Shown here one piece after another: positions 44,131 to 53,272 of a stretch of DNA of 64,000 bases. The DNA comes from Phocaeicola plebeius (GTDB lineage Bacteria > Bacteroidota > Bacteroidia > Bacteroidales > Bacteroidaceae). Below the pieces are notes generated by a model. The model was not told where the DNA came from. It worked only from the letters and a program-made list of their open reading frames with translations, and ran no database searches. The stretch spans positions 1 to 64,000 of the forward strand of contig NZ_QSQT01000017.1 in assembly GCF_003437535.1 (NCBI RefSeq). The letters are read 5' to 3'. Each line of letters begins with the position of its first letter. The stretch's first letter is position 1. The position numbers and the translations under genes were made by a program.

Positions 44131-44745
44131 ATGGTCATCAAACATTTGGAGAATAAAATCCGACTGGTGGGCATCATCTGCACTGCTTTTCTTGCAGGGT
44201 GTATCATCATCAGCGTATCAAGTATCTGGACTGCCCGGACAATGGTGACGGACGCGCAGAAAAAGGTGTATGTGCTGGACGGAAATGTACCTATACTCGT
44301 AACCCGCACGACGATGGACGAAACACTGGACGTGGAGGCCAAGAGCCACGTAGAAATGTTCCACCATTACTTTTTTACTCTCGCACCGGACGACAAATAC
44401 ATCCGCTATACGATGGAAAAAGCGATGTACCTGGTCGATGAGACGGGACTGGCACAGTACAATACCCTCAAGGAAAAGGGATTTTACTCCAATATATTGG
44501 GTACGAGCGCGGTGTTCTCGATATTCTGTGACAGTATCTCCTTTGACAAAAAGAATATGGAGTTCACCTACTATGGTCGGCAGCGAATCGAGCGCCGGAG
44601 TAATATCCTGATGCGCGAACTGGTTACGGCAGGGCAACTTAAACGTGTGCCGAGAACGGACAATAATCCGCATGGACTGCTCATAGTAAACTGGCGCACA
44701 TTGCTGAACAAAGATATCGAGCAAAAAACAAAGAGTAACTATTAA
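44131..44745 (+). CDS. traK: TraK, conjugation channel protein
   Basis: The 204-residue protein has one N-terminal membrane helix (LVGIICTAFLAGCIIISVSS) and a periplasmic domain. That domain includes VEAKSHVEMFHHYFFTLAPD and YTMEKAMYLVD, which are TraK hallmarks of Bacteroides conjugative transposons. It is VirB8-like in topology and should link TraJ and TraM in the channel. Family order traJ-x-traK-traL-traM is kept apart from an inserted methylase. Confidence 0.93.
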   Translation: MVIKHLENKIRLVGIICTAFLAGCIIISVSSIWTARTMVTDAQKKVYVLDGNVPILVTRTTMDETLDVEAKSHVEMFHHYFFTLAPDDKYIRYTMEKAMYLVDETGLAQYNTLKEKGFYSNILGTSAVFSIFCDSISFDKKNMEFTYYGRQRIERRSNILMRELVTAGQLKRVPRTDNNPHGLLIVNWRTLLNKDIEQKTKSNY

Positions 44746-44757
44746 ATCACCAAAGAT

Positions 44758-45129
44758 ATGAATATCAAAGGATTCAAACGGATGTTGTTCGGCGAGAAGA
44801 TGCCGGACAAAGATGACCCGCAGTACAAGGAACGCTACGAGCGAGAGGTGCAGGCCGGGCATAAATTCGCCAAGGCGACACGCATCGACCAAGCGGCGGC
44901 CAAGGTGCAGGGCTTTGCCAACGCACACCGGACGCTGTTTCTGGTCATCGTCTTTACATTCGTCATCGGAGCTTTCGTATGGAACGCCTACCGCTTGGTA
45001 ACTGTGTACAGACACAGTCCGGTAAGTCGCACGGCGACGGAAAAGCAGGATTCAGTGCTTCGGGAACGGCACAAGCTGTTGCAGGAAGTCGAAATAAGGG
45101 AACATAAAAACAGAGGGGACAAACCATAG
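44758..45129 (+). CDS. TraL-like small membrane protein
   Basis: The 123-residue protein has a charged N-terminal half (FGEKMPDKDDPQYKERYERE), one membrane helix (LFLVIVFTFVIGAFVWNAY) and a short basic/charged C-terminus. Position between traK and traM fits TraL. The sequence is too plain to prove the family, so the symbol is left out. Confidence 0.65.
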   Translation: MNIKGFKRMLFGEKMPDKDDPQYKERYEREVQAGHKFAKATRIDQAAAKVQGFANAHRTLFLVIVFTFVIGAFVWNAYRLVTVYRHSPVSRTATEKQDSVLRERHKLLQEVEIREHKNRGDKP

Positions 45130-45143
45130 TAAAAAGAGTACTT

Positions 45144-45626
45144 ATGAATACACGGCTTGAAAAATCAGTCCGTTCGTCAGACGAATGGTACACGCCAAAG
45201 GAGATACTGGACGCATTGGGCAAATTCGACCTTGACCCTTGCGCTCCCATCCATCCGTTGTGGCCGACTGCCGAGGTCATGTATGACCAGAACATAGATG
45301 GGTTGTCCCAGATATGGGAAGGGCGTGTGTGGCTCAATCCTCCCTATTCGCGTCCTCTTATCGAGCTATTCGTCCGGAAATTGGCAGAACATGGCAACGG
45401 CATTGCATTATTATTCAACCGTTGCGATTCCAAAATGTTTCAGGACGTCATCTTTCCAAAAGCGACGGGAATGAAATTCCTACGCCACCGCATCCGATTC
45501 TACCGACCAGGCGGAGCACGAGGTGACTCTCCCAGTCGCGGTAGCATCCTATTAGCTTTCGGAGAAGACAACGCAGAGATACTGAGAAATTGTGCCATTG
45601 AAGGCAAATATGTACAACTCAATTAA
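45144..45626 (+). CDS. Phage-type N6-adenine DNA methyltransferase, second embedded methylase
   Basis: The 160-residue protein matches the phage-type Dam family: DEWYTPKEILDALGKFDLDP near the N-terminus and the catalytic VWLNPPYSRPL near residue 67, followed by a short C-terminus (FYRPGGARGDSPSRGSILLA). It methylates adenine in DNA, and such proteins are common in phages and mobile elements. It starts 14 bp after the TraL-like gene and runs into the traM region. It is one of three methylase genes placed inside this transfer operon. Confidence 0.88.
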   Translation: MNTRLEKSVRSSDEWYTPKEILDALGKFDLDPCAPIHPLWPTAEVMYDQNIDGLSQIWEGRVWLNPPYSRPLIELFVRKLAEHGNGIALLFNRCDSKMFQDVIFPKATGMKFLRHRIRFYRPGGARGDSPSRGSILLAFGEDNAEILRNCAIEGKYVQLN

Positions 45627-45636
45627 AAGATGTATA

Positions 45637-46782
45637 ATGAAGATATTGGAGAAAATCAATTTTCGCCAGCCGAAATATATGCTTCCCGCCATCCTTTATT
45701 TCCCCCTGCTCGGCACGTCTTATTTCATCTTCGACCTGTTTCAGACAGAAACGATAGAAATACAAGACAAGGCGTTGCAGACGACGGAGTTCCTAAACCC
45801 CGAATTGCCGGGGGCACAGATCAAGGACGATGGCATAGGCAGCAAATACGAGAATATGGCGAAATCATGGGGTAAGATACAAGACTACTCCGCTGTAGAT
45901 AACATAGACCGGGAAGAACCCGATAAAAACAAGGAAGAGTATGAATCGAAATACACGCAGGACGACATCGACCTGCTCACGGAAGAACAACAGGAAAAAG
46001 CTGCGGCAGCGGAAATTGCCTCTGCCAAGACACGAGAACAGGAAGCACTTGCCGAACTGGAGAAAGCACTCGCAGAGGCGAGACTGAGAGGGCAAAACGC
46101 GACTGTACCCCCGGCAGAAACGGACACGGCCAACATTGCTCCACCACAAGGAGCAGCAGCCTCCGGAACCATCAACGAAGAGAGCCGGGCTGTGAAAACG
46201 CCATCAGCGGACGAACCGCCCAGCGAGGTGGTACGCAAGGTGAAGACAACCTCGGACTACTTTAACACACTGTCGAAGAATGTCCGTGAACCGAAACTCA
46301 TCCAAGCCATCATTGACGAGAACATCAAAGCGGTGGACGGCTCGCGCGTGAGGTTGCGCCTGCTTGACGATGTGGAGATTGGCGAGTGTGTGATAGCAAG
46401 GGGAACATACCTGTACGCTACGGTAAGCGGATTCTCATCCGGGCGCGTGAAAGGTAATATCAGCAGCATCCTCGTGAATGACGAATTGGTGAAAGTGAGT
46501 CTCTCACTCTATGATACAGATGGCATGGAGGGGCTGTATGTGCCCAACAGCCAATTCCGGGAAACGAGCAAGGATGTAGCAAGCGGGGCAATGTCGGGCA
46601 ATATGAACATGAGTATGGGAAGTACAACAGGAAACAGCCTTGCACAATGGGGGATGCAGGCGGTGAACAATGCCTACCAGAAAACAAGCAATGCCATTAG
46701 CAAAGCTATCAAGAAAAACAAAGTCAAGTTGAAATACGGAACTTTCGTGTATTTAGTGAACGGACAGGAAAAAAGGAATTAA
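45637..46782 (+). CDS. traM: TraM, conjugation channel protein
   Basis: About 381 residues. An N-terminal membrane helix (LPAILYFPLLGTSYFIFDLF) is followed by a coiled coil rich in Ala/Glu (AAAAEIASAKTREQEALAEL). The C-terminal beta domain contains RLRLLDDVEIGECVIARGTY and GNISSILVND, features of TraM (VirB10-like). I chose the ATG at 45637 (MKILEKINFRQPKYMLP); an upstream in-frame ATG at 45592 overlaps the methylase gene and is less likely. Confidence 0.92.
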   Translation: MKILEKINFRQPKYMLPAILYFPLLGTSYFIFDLFQTETIEIQDKALQTTEFLNPELPGAQIKDDGIGSKYENMAKSWGKIQDYSAVDNIDREEPDKNKEEYESKYTQDDIDLLTEEQQEKAAAAEIASAKTREQEALAELEKALAEARLRGQNATVPPAETDTANIAPPQGAAASGTINEESRAVKTPSADEPPSEVVRKVKTTSDYFNTLSKNVREPKLIQAIIDENIKAVDGSRVRLRLLDDVEIGECVIARGTYLYATVSGFSSGRVKGNISSILVNDELVKVSLSLYDTDGMEGLYVPNSQFRETSKDVASGAMSGNMNMSMGSTTGNSLAQWGMQAVNNAYQKTSNAISKAIKKNKVKLKYGTFVYLVNGQEKRN

Positions 46783-46794
46783 AACGATGATGAC

Positions 46795-47130
46795 ATGGAA
46801 ACAGATTTATCAGAATATCACAAAGGTACGGATGGGCTTTATTATGCGGACTATATAGCCCCAAATAAAGCCGAAACATTTATCGGAAAACTTGTGAGTA
46901 CCGAATGGTGGCATCACAGAGGGCAGTTTGCCCTAATATGCAACTTCCGAACAGAAGACAGACGGAGGATTGCCTTATTCGCTTTTCAAAAACATACCGG
47001 TTTTTACGGACCAAGATACGGGAATGTTAATTTCAAAACAGTGGAGAAGGGCACTCTTTGGCAATGTGAAATCCAAATGACCCGGACGGGACGTTGTACT
47101 TGGGCGCGTGCCAGGCAAATAAAGAAATGA
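46795..47130 (+). CDS. Small basic/aromatic ICE protein, function unknown
   Basis: The 111-residue protein has a beta-rich look (GKLVSTEWWHHRGQFALICN, then RRIALFAFQKHTGFYGPR). It ends TRTGRCTWARARQIKK, a strongly basic tail that could bind nucleic acid. No family is recognised. It lies between traM and the third methylase-like gene and may belong with that insertion. Confidence 0.55.
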   Translation: METDLSEYHKGTDGLYYADYIAPNKAETFIGKLVSTEWWHHRGQFALICNFRTEDRRRIALFAFQKHTGFYGPRYGNVNFKTVEKGTLWQCEIQMTRTGRCTWARARQIKK

Positions 47131-47179
47131 AGCGAAATAGGGAAAAGAAATCAATATAAATATTTTTAATCATGTGCCT

Positions 47180-47779
47180 ATGAAATCTTCAAACTACTTA
47201 AAAAAAATATACGGGAATCCGACAGATGAAAAATATACACCGGGATATGGTGTATTACCCATTATCAAATATATACCTGAAGGCAAGATAGTCTGGTGTC
47301 CTTTCGATACGAAGCACAGTGAGTTTGTGCAGAAATTCAAGGATGCCGGTTTCCATGTCGTGTATTCCCATATCTATAACGGACAGGATTTTTTCAACTA
47401 TGAACCGTCCCAATGGGATATACTCGTATCCAATCCTCCTTTCAGCCGGAAAGTGGAAGTCTTCGAACGCTGTCTGAAACTCGGAAAACCATTCGCCTTG
47501 CTGATGTCCAACTATTGGCTGAACAACGTAACACCCTGCCGACTTTTCCAGAATACTGATCTGGAATTACTCATGTTCGATAAACGTATTCAGTTCGGAA
47601 AAGGGAAAAACGTACCGTTCAACAGCAGCTATTTCTGCCATAAAATACTTCCGAAACAAATCATATTCGAACAGATAGATGTTACGGACAAATCTCCAAG
47701 TTGTATGCAGGATGACATCCCAGATAAGGCAAATATCAATCCGCAAGAGAATAAAGCAATCATGAATTTTCAATTATAA
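47180..47779 (+). CDS. Methyltransferase-like protein with NPPF motif, third embedded methylase
   Basis: About 199 residues. WDILVSNPPFSRKVEVFERC near residues 78-97 carries the NPPF catalytic motif of adenine/amino methylases. The preceding VWCPFDTKHSEFVQKFKDAG is the likely variant SAM-binding part. It resembles small phage-encoded adenine methylases of the EcoRI-methylase-like group. I start at the ATG at 47180; a GTG at 47174 adds two residues. The fold is inferred from this motif and its context. Confidence 0.7.
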   Translation: MKSSNYLKKIYGNPTDEKYTPGYGVLPIIKYIPEGKIVWCPFDTKHSEFVQKFKDAGFHVVYSHIYNGQDFFNYEPSQWDILVSNPPFSRKVEVFERCLKLGKPFALLMSNYWLNNVTPCRLFQNTDLELLMFDKRIQFGKGKNVPFNSSYFCHKILPKQIIFEQIDVTDKSPSCMQDDIPDKANINPQENKAIMNFQL

Positions 47780-47791
47780 CTCTGTATTTCA

Positions 47792-48637
47792 ATGAAAAGG
47801 AATTTATTTGGCATTATGCTTCTATCAGGTATTTCCATTTTACCGAAAGCTAACGCACAAACTACCTACGAAGAAATGGAACAACTGACGGTGAACGAAC
47901 AGATAACAACTGTCATCACGGCATCGGAACCGGTGCGTTTCGTGGATATTTCCACTGACAAGGTGGCGGGCGATCAGCCCATTGACAACATCATTCGCCT
48001 AAAGCCCAAGGAAAGCGGACACGAGGATGGTGAAATACTCGCCATCGTCACCATTGTGACGGAACGATACCGCACACAATACGCACTGATTTATACCACA
48101 AGGATGAAAGAGGCAGTAACGGATAAGGAGATATTGCTGCAAGAGCGTAATGCGTACAACAATCCGGCAGTCTCAATGTCCGCTGCCGACATGACACATC
48201 ATGCACGGCGCATCTGGAACTCACCTGCAAAAATCCGCAACGTAGCTACCAAAGCACACCGCATGGTGATGCGTCTGAACAATATCTACTCGGTGGGTGA
48301 CTACTTCTTCATAGACTTTTCCATCGAGAACAAGACGAACATTCGTTTTGACATTGATGAGATACGGATAAAGCTGACAGACAAGAAACTCGCCAAGGCA
48401 ACCAACGCACAGACTATCGAACTGACACCTGCCCTGGTTCTGGAATCGGGCAAGACATTCAGACACGGCTATCGGAATGTGATTGTCGTGAAAAAGATGA
48501 CCTTTCCCAATGACAAGCTACTGACCATCGAAATGACGGAGAAACAGATTAGTGGCCGTAACATCAGTCTGAACATCGACTATGAGGATATACTGGCGGC
48601 AGATTCGTTCCATGCAGATTTATTGGAGGAGGAATGA
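47792..48637 (+). CDS. traN: TraN, DUF4138 conjugation protein
   Basis: The 281-residue protein has a signal peptide (LLSGISILPKANAQT). It contains the pattern NEQITTVITASEPVRFVDIS and IIRLKPK, with the later MRLNNIYSVGDYFFIDFSIE, typical of TraN (VirB9-like, DUF4138). It should form the outer-membrane part of the channel with TraM and TraO. Its stop codon overlaps the traO start, showing translational coupling. Confidence 0.93.
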   Translation: MKRNLFGIMLLSGISILPKANAQTTYEEMEQLTVNEQITTVITASEPVRFVDISTDKVAGDQPIDNIIRLKPKESGHEDGEILAIVTIVTERYRTQYALIYTTRMKEAVTDKEILLQERNAYNNPAVSMSAADMTHHARRIWNSPAKIRNVATKAHRMVMRLNNIYSVGDYFFIDFSIENKTNIRFDIDEIRIKLTDKKLAKATNAQTIELTPALVLESGKTFRHGYRNVIVVKKMTFPNDKLLTIEMTEKQISGRNISLNIDYEDILAADSFHADLLEEE

Positions 48638-49146
48638 CTATGAAAAAGACAATCATCGTGATAATTACCTGCGTGTGTATCGCTGCAAGTGCAAATGCAC
48701 AACAAGGTAGCGGACGCCTCTCGCTTGGCACAGGGCTACTCTACAAGAACGGCATGGATATAACGCTCGCCTACGAACACGAAATGAACTATCGCCATAC
48801 GTGGGAGTTCTTCGTCAACGGCTATCTACAATGGGCAGAGTGCGCTTCGTGCGGGCATATCTGCCCGGAATCATTTTGGCGAAACTACCGCAGCTACGGT
48901 TTTGGCGTGGCCTACAAGCCGTGCATGACGCGGGGACGCAACCACTATGGCAGTCTGCGTATCGGAGCTTCAGCCGGAAGCGACATGAATAAGTTCCTCG
49001 GTGGCCTGCACTTCGGTTACGAACACAACTATGTGCTACGGGCCGGATGGACACTGTATTGGCAAGTGAAAAGCGATGTGATGATAAAAGGTGCGGACGT
49101 GCTGCGAGCAGGTGTCGTGCTGGGTGTGAAACTACCTATAAAATAG
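48634..49146 (+). CDS. traO: TraO, conjugation protein
   Basis: The 170-residue protein has a signal peptide (IIVIITCVCIAASANAQQ) and a beta-barrel-like outer-membrane pattern of alternating aromatic and glycine residues (GFGVAYKPCMTRGRNHYGSL). It matches TraO of Bacteroides conjugative transposons. It overlaps traN by four bases. A second in-frame ATG at 48640 is a possible start. Confidence 0.9.
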   Translation: MTMKKTIIVIITCVCIAASANAQQGSGRLSLGTGLLYKNGMDITLAYEHEMNYRHTWEFFVNGYLQWAECASCGHICPESFWRNYRSYGFGVAYKPCMTRGRNHYGSLRIGASAGSDMNKFLGGLHFGYEHNYVLRAGWTLYWQVKSDVMIKGADVLRAGVVLGVKLPIK

Positions 49147-49167
49147 GGAAACAAAAAAGAAAGCAAT

Positions 49168-49824
49168 ATGATACGAAAGATACATTTGGTGGCAGCGGCA
49201 ACGGCTGCCGTGCTTTGCGCTGCCTGTGACACGCATATAGACGTACCCGATACAGCAGTTCGTCCAGGACATATCCTCTGCGAGGATGGAACAGCCTTGC
49301 CTTACGCACAATATGAACAATCGGGGAAAAAAGCGATAGCGGTTGTCTTCGATACCGAAAAACGCGGAGATACGGAGGGGGACGGTTATGCAGTTTACCT
49401 GTGGGACATTGCTCCACAGGCATTCGCCGACAGCCTCGGCATCGCACAAGGCACATCGGCTGACATCATGGCTTATGATGGCAATGAGAATACATTCGCA
49501 CTGTATGATACACAAGAAACCGCTTCGCCAATGGCAGAAGCGGTTTTCGACCTATGGCGGTACGGGCAGAGTGCCTATGTACCGTCCGTGGCAGAGATGC
49601 GGCTGCTCTACACCATGCGAAAGATAATCAACCCTGTCATCGAACAATGTGGCGGTGAGCCGTTACCACTGGATGAAAACGACTGTTGGTACTGGACATC
49701 CACAGAAGTCGAAAAGCAACAGACAGCCAAGGCATGGCTCTATTCCATGGGGAGCGGCGCAATGCAGGAAACACCTAAAGTACAGGCGCACAAAGTACGC
49801 CCTATAATTACCATAAACGAATAA
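49168..49824 (+). CDS. Lipoprotein with DUF1566-like C-terminus
   Basis: The 218-residue protein has a lipobox (VLCAAC, Cys19-20 region), so it is membrane-anchored. The last part (WYWTSTEVEKQQTAKAW, then HKVRPII) resembles DUF1566/fimbrillin-like C-terminal domains. It lies in the slot after traO where TraP/TraQ-type genes occur in other elements. It may be a surface-exposed mating or exclusion protein, which is an inference. The hydrophilic core contains the pattern YVPSVAEMRLLYTMRK. Confidence 0.65.
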   Translation: MIRKIHLVAAATAAVLCAACDTHIDVPDTAVRPGHILCEDGTALPYAQYEQSGKKAIAVVFDTEKRGDTEGDGYAVYLWDIAPQAFADSLGIAQGTSADIMAYDGNENTFALYDTQETASPMAEAVFDLWRYGQSAYVPSVAEMRLLYTMRKIINPVIEQCGGEPLPLDENDCWYWTSTEVEKQQTAKAWLYSMGSGAMQETPKVQAHKVRPIITINE

Positions 49825-49837
49825 AAGATAGAAAGAT

Positions 49838-50575
49838 ATGAAAGATACGGATATATTTTTCAGCATAGCATTGATGATATTGGGAATTGTCCTCATGTAT
49901 AAGTCCATGAAAGGTAATTCATGCCGACAAATACTGGCAAAACTCGCAGATTCCATAGCATCGGATAAAGAAGATATTAATTTTCAAATTAAAAGGTTCG
50001 GCTACCTTTTGGACGAAATGACTGCCGATAATGAAAAAAATTCAATCTTGAAGCGTCATGCCGACAGACTGGAGGAACTTGTCACGCAATTAGACCGCAC
50101 ACGAAACGAGCTTGAAACAAGTAATCTGTCAATGGCGGATATTAACGGAGAGTTGAAAAGAAGTAATGCCGAACTTGTAAAGAGAGCAACCCAATTACGC
50201 AATGAGATACAGCAAGACGAGCTTGTCATCCAAAAGATGCAAGAACGCCTTGATTCTCTCAAAAGAATCAAAGTGGGGCTTGAAATAGCCCTGAATAACA
50301 TTCAGGCAGAAGAAGTACACTATCTCTCGGAACCGGTATTCAGTTTGGGTATTACCCCATCCATCAAAAGCCATCTTGAATCTCATGGAATATTATATAT
50401 CGGAGACCTGATTCATCTTAACGAGCAATATCTCATGGAAATCTGGGGTATCGGTCCGGTAACACTTGATAAGATAAAAACAAAACTGAACGAGAATGGT
50501 GCATGGTTCGGTATGGATGTAATCAGAGTAGGTAATCATTGGTATCGTAGAAAACAAGGACTAATAACAGACTGA
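49838..50575 (+). CDS. Membrane-anchored coiled-coil protein with RNA polymerase alpha-CTD-like domain
   Basis: The 245-residue protein has one N-terminal membrane helix (IFFSIALMILGIVLMYKSMK). A coiled coil follows (about residues 60-155, e.g. LEELVTQLDRTRNELETSNL). The C-terminal domain of about 70 residues (LSEPVFSLGITPSIKSHLES, then YIGDLIHLNEQYLM and GIGPVTLDKIKTKLNENG) follows the alpha-subunit C-terminal domain of RNA polymerase. That domain has a PVDDLELTVRS start, a (H/V)YIGDLV turn and an LGKKSLTEIKDVL helix. The fold binds DNA or other proteins through two helix-hairpin-helix motifs. The gene is AT-rich and 3 bp before the coupling protein gene. Confidence 0.75.
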   Translation: MKDTDIFFSIALMILGIVLMYKSMKGNSCRQILAKLADSIASDKEDINFQIKRFGYLLDEMTADNEKNSILKRHADRLEELVTQLDRTRNELETSNLSMADINGELKRSNAELVKRATQLRNEIQQDELVIQKMQERLDSLKRIKVGLEIALNNIQAEEVHYLSEPVFSLGITPSIKSHLESHGILYIGDLIHLNEQYLMEIWGIGPVTLDKIKTKLNENGAWFGMDVIRVGNHWYRRKQGLITD

Positions 50576-50578
50576 CTT

Positions 50579-52765
50579 ATGGAAGAAAGTAAGGAATTGC
50601 AAGGGTTCTATAAAATATTCCGCACAGTGGTATATGTGTCCGTGCTGCTGGAGTTCTTTGAATATGCCATTGACCCTGCAATGCTCGACCACTGGGGCGG
50701 CATACTGACCGACATTCACGGACGCATCAAACAATGGATGATTTACCACGACGGCAATCTTGTGTACAGCAAAATCGCAACGGTACTGCTTATCTGCATC
50801 ACTTGTGTCGGAACGCGGAACAAGAAGCATCTGGAGTTCAACGCACGCCGGCAGGTGGTGTATCCATTGACGAGTGGGTTATTGCTGCTCGTACTCTCCG
50901 TATGGCTGTTCGGCCATACGATGGAAACAAGGCTTTATACCTTACCTCTGAATATCATTCTCTATATGATTGCCTCCATTGCTGGCGTAGTACTGGTACA
51001 TATCGCATTAGACAACATTTCAAAGTTCATCAAGGAGGGATTGATGAAAGACCGTTTCAACTTCGAGAATGAAAGTTTTGAACAATGTGAAGAAAAAGTC
51101 GAGAATGAATACAGCGTAAATATCCCCATGCGATACTACTATAAGGGTAAATTCCGTAAGGGGTGGATTTCTGTAAGCAACTGCTTTCGAGGAACATGGG
51201 TAGTTGGAACACCGGGATCGGGTAAGACTTTCAGTATCATAGAGCCGTTTATCCGACAGCATTCGGCCAAAGGTTTCGCCATGGTGGTGTATGACTACAA
51301 GTTTCCTACATTGGCGACCAAGCTCTACTACCATTACAAGAAGAACGAGAAACTGGGCAGAGTACCCCAAGGGTGCAAGTTCAACATGATTAATTTTGTG
51401 GATGTGGAGTACAGCCGTCGGGTGAATCCAATTCAGGCAAAGTACATCAACAATCTTGCGGCGGCCAGCGAAACGGCGGAAACATTATTGGAAAGCCTAC
51501 AAAAGGGTAAGAAAGAGGGAGGCGGCGGAAGCGACCAGTTCTTCCAAACCTCGGCGGTAAACTTCCTTGCCGCTTGTATCTACTTCTTCGTGAATTATGA
51601 ACGTGAACCCTACGATGCCAACGGCAAGCCTCTATATGCGGAAAGACAGCAAGATCCGCAGACCAAATTCTGGAAACCGACAGGTATCGTGCGCGACCGT
51701 GAAGGCGGCAATATCGTGGAACCTGCCTACTGGCTGGGAAAGTATTCGGACATGCCACATATTCTGTCATTCTTGAATGAAAGTTATCAGACGATTTTCG
51801 AGGTACTGGAAACTGACAATGAGGTTGCTCCGCTGCTTGGTCCATTCCAGACAGCTTTCAAAAATAAGGCAATGGAACAATTGGAGGGTATGATTGGCAC
51901 GTTACGTGTTTATACCTCGCGTCTGGCAACCAAAGAGAGCTACTGGATATTCCACCGGGATGGCGATGACTTCGACCTGAAGGTGAGTGACCCGAAGAAT
52001 CCGAGTTACCTGCTGATTGCAAATGACCCGGAAATGGAATCCATCATCGGTGCATTGAACGCTCTTATCCTAAACCGTCTCGTTACCCGTGTGAATACCG
52101 GGCAGGGGAAAAATATTCCTGTGAGTATTATAGTGGACGAGTTACCGACACTCTACTTTCACAAAATAGACCGTCTGATAGGTACAGCGCGAAGCAATAA
52201 GGTGAGTGTAACGCTCGGCTTTCAGGAACTACCGCAACTGGAAGCCGATTATGGTAAGGTAGGTATGCAAAAGATCATTACGACGGTAGGTAATGTGGTA
52301 AGCGGCTCGGCACGTGCCAAAGAAACGCTGGAATGGTTGTCCAATGACATCTTCGGCAAGGTGGTCCAGGTCAAAAAAGGCGTGACTATTGACCGGGACA
52401 AAACAAGTATCAATCTCAATGAGAATATGGATAACCTTGTGCCTGCCTCGAAAATCTCGGATATGGCAACCGGATGGATATGCGGTCAGACGGCACGGGA
52501 CTTTGTGAAGACGAAAACAGGTATGGGCGGTTCAATGAATATTCAAGAATCGGAAGAGTTCAAGACTACAAAGTTCTTCTGCAAAACAGATTTTGATATG
52601 GCAGAAATCAAGAAAGAAGAAGCGGCGTATGTGCCGCTGCCGAAGTTCTACACTTTCAAGTCGAGAGAGGAACGGGAGCGCATCCTATATAAAAACTTCG
52701 TACAAGTGGGGCAAGATGTGAAAGAGATGATAAAAGACGTTCAAAATAAGCGCAACGCGAAATAA
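50579..52765 (+). CDS. Conjugative coupling protein, VirD4/TraD type
   Basis: The 728-residue ATPase brings the DNA-relaxase complex to the channel. Four or so N-terminal membrane helices precede Walker A VVGTPGSGKTFSIIEPFI near residues 206-223. Later blocks include VDELPTLYFHKIDRLIGTAR (Walker B region) and VTLGFQELPQLEADYGK. It is the last gene of the transfer operon and corresponds to the coupling protein called MobC in CTnDOT. No relaxase gene sits beside it in the window. A hairpin terminator follows. Confidence 0.93.
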   Translation: MEESKELQGFYKIFRTVVYVSVLLEFFEYAIDPAMLDHWGGILTDIHGRIKQWMIYHDGNLVYSKIATVLLICITCVGTRNKKHLEFNARRQVVYPLTSGLLLLVLSVWLFGHTMETRLYTLPLNIILYMIASIAGVVLVHIALDNISKFIKEGLMKDRFNFENESFEQCEEKVENEYSVNIPMRYYYKGKFRKGWISVSNCFRGTWVVGTPGSGKTFSIIEPFIRQHSAKGFAMVVYDYKFPTLATKLYYHYKKNEKLGRVPQGCKFNMINFVDVEYSRRVNPIQAKYINNLAAASETAETLLESLQKGKKEGGGGSDQFFQTSAVNFLAACIYFFVNYEREPYDANGKPLYAERQQDPQTKFWKPTGIVRDREGGNIVEPAYWLGKYSDMPHILSFLNESYQTIFEVLETDNEVAPLLGPFQTAFKNKAMEQLEGMIGTLRVYTSRLATKESYWIFHRDGDDFDLKVSDPKNPSYLLIANDPEMESIIGALNALILNRLVTRVNTGQGKNIPVSIIVDELPTLYFHKIDRLIGTARSNKVSVTLGFQELPQLEADYGKVGMQKIITTVGNVVSGSARAKETLEWLSNDIFGKVVQVKKGVTIDRDKTSINLNENMDNLVPASKISDMATGWICGQTARDFVKTKTGMGGSMNIQESEEFKTTKFFCKTDFDMAEIKKEEAAYVPLPKFYTFKSREERERILYKNFVQVGQDVKEMIKDVQNKRNAK

Positions 52766-52806
52766 AAATCCGGCTGTCTGACATATAATGTAAATAAAAA
52801 CAACAA

Positions 52807-52836
52807 AAACCGTCAGTACAATCGTACTGGCGGTTT
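52807..52836. terminator. Bidirectional terminator between the coupling protein and the minus-strand genes
   Basis: AAACCGTCAGTAC and GTACTGGCGGTTT pair along 13 bp with one wobble and a 4-base loop. The A-run before and T-run after allow it to act in both directions between convergent genes. Confidence 0.8.
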
Positions 52837-52882
52837 ACTACTAACTAATCTCTTCTTCTGGTTTATCAGGTGAGCTACCTGC

Positions 52883-53239
52883 TTAATAATTGGGTGAGTT
52901 GCTGATGGCAATTTTTTCGTATTCCTCTTTGTCAGTACCGCATTCAATTGCCCTGTCAATGACATCCCCTAACTCGTTGTAACAAACTTCTTCATTGACA
53001 CACTCTGCATCTTTGCCTTTCAACAGATATACCTCATAATAGTCCGACCCATTAAGTGCAATAATGACGTATCCGGTGTGTAACAGTCCGTTTACTTTGA
53101 TACGAAGTGCAGGCAGGTCTTTGAAGATGGTGGCTGCAAACTCTGCGATACCCCATGACATGAGGACGGGCATAGGGGTAAGTCCTATCAACTGCTCTTG
53201 AATGGTCTGTGCTATTTGTATTACATACTCTTTTTCCAT
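52883..53239 (-). CDS. Small acidic ICE protein, function unknown
   Basis: The 118-residue protein has no signal peptide. A possible beta region (VNGLLHTGYVIIALNGSDYY) is followed by an acidic C-terminus (RAIECGTDKEEYEKIA). No motif is recognised. It is one of three small minus-strand genes downstream of the ParB-like gene and may be co-transcribed with them. Confidence 0.55.
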   Translation of the reverse strand: MEKEYVIQIAQTIQEQLIGLTPMPVLMSWGIAEFAATIFKDLPALRIKVNGLLHTGYVIIALNGSDYYEVYLLKGKDAECVNEEVCYNELGDVIDRAIECGTDKEEYEKIAISNSPNY

Positions 53240-53272
53240 AACTATGCTATTTTTAAGATGATTATTGTTTTT

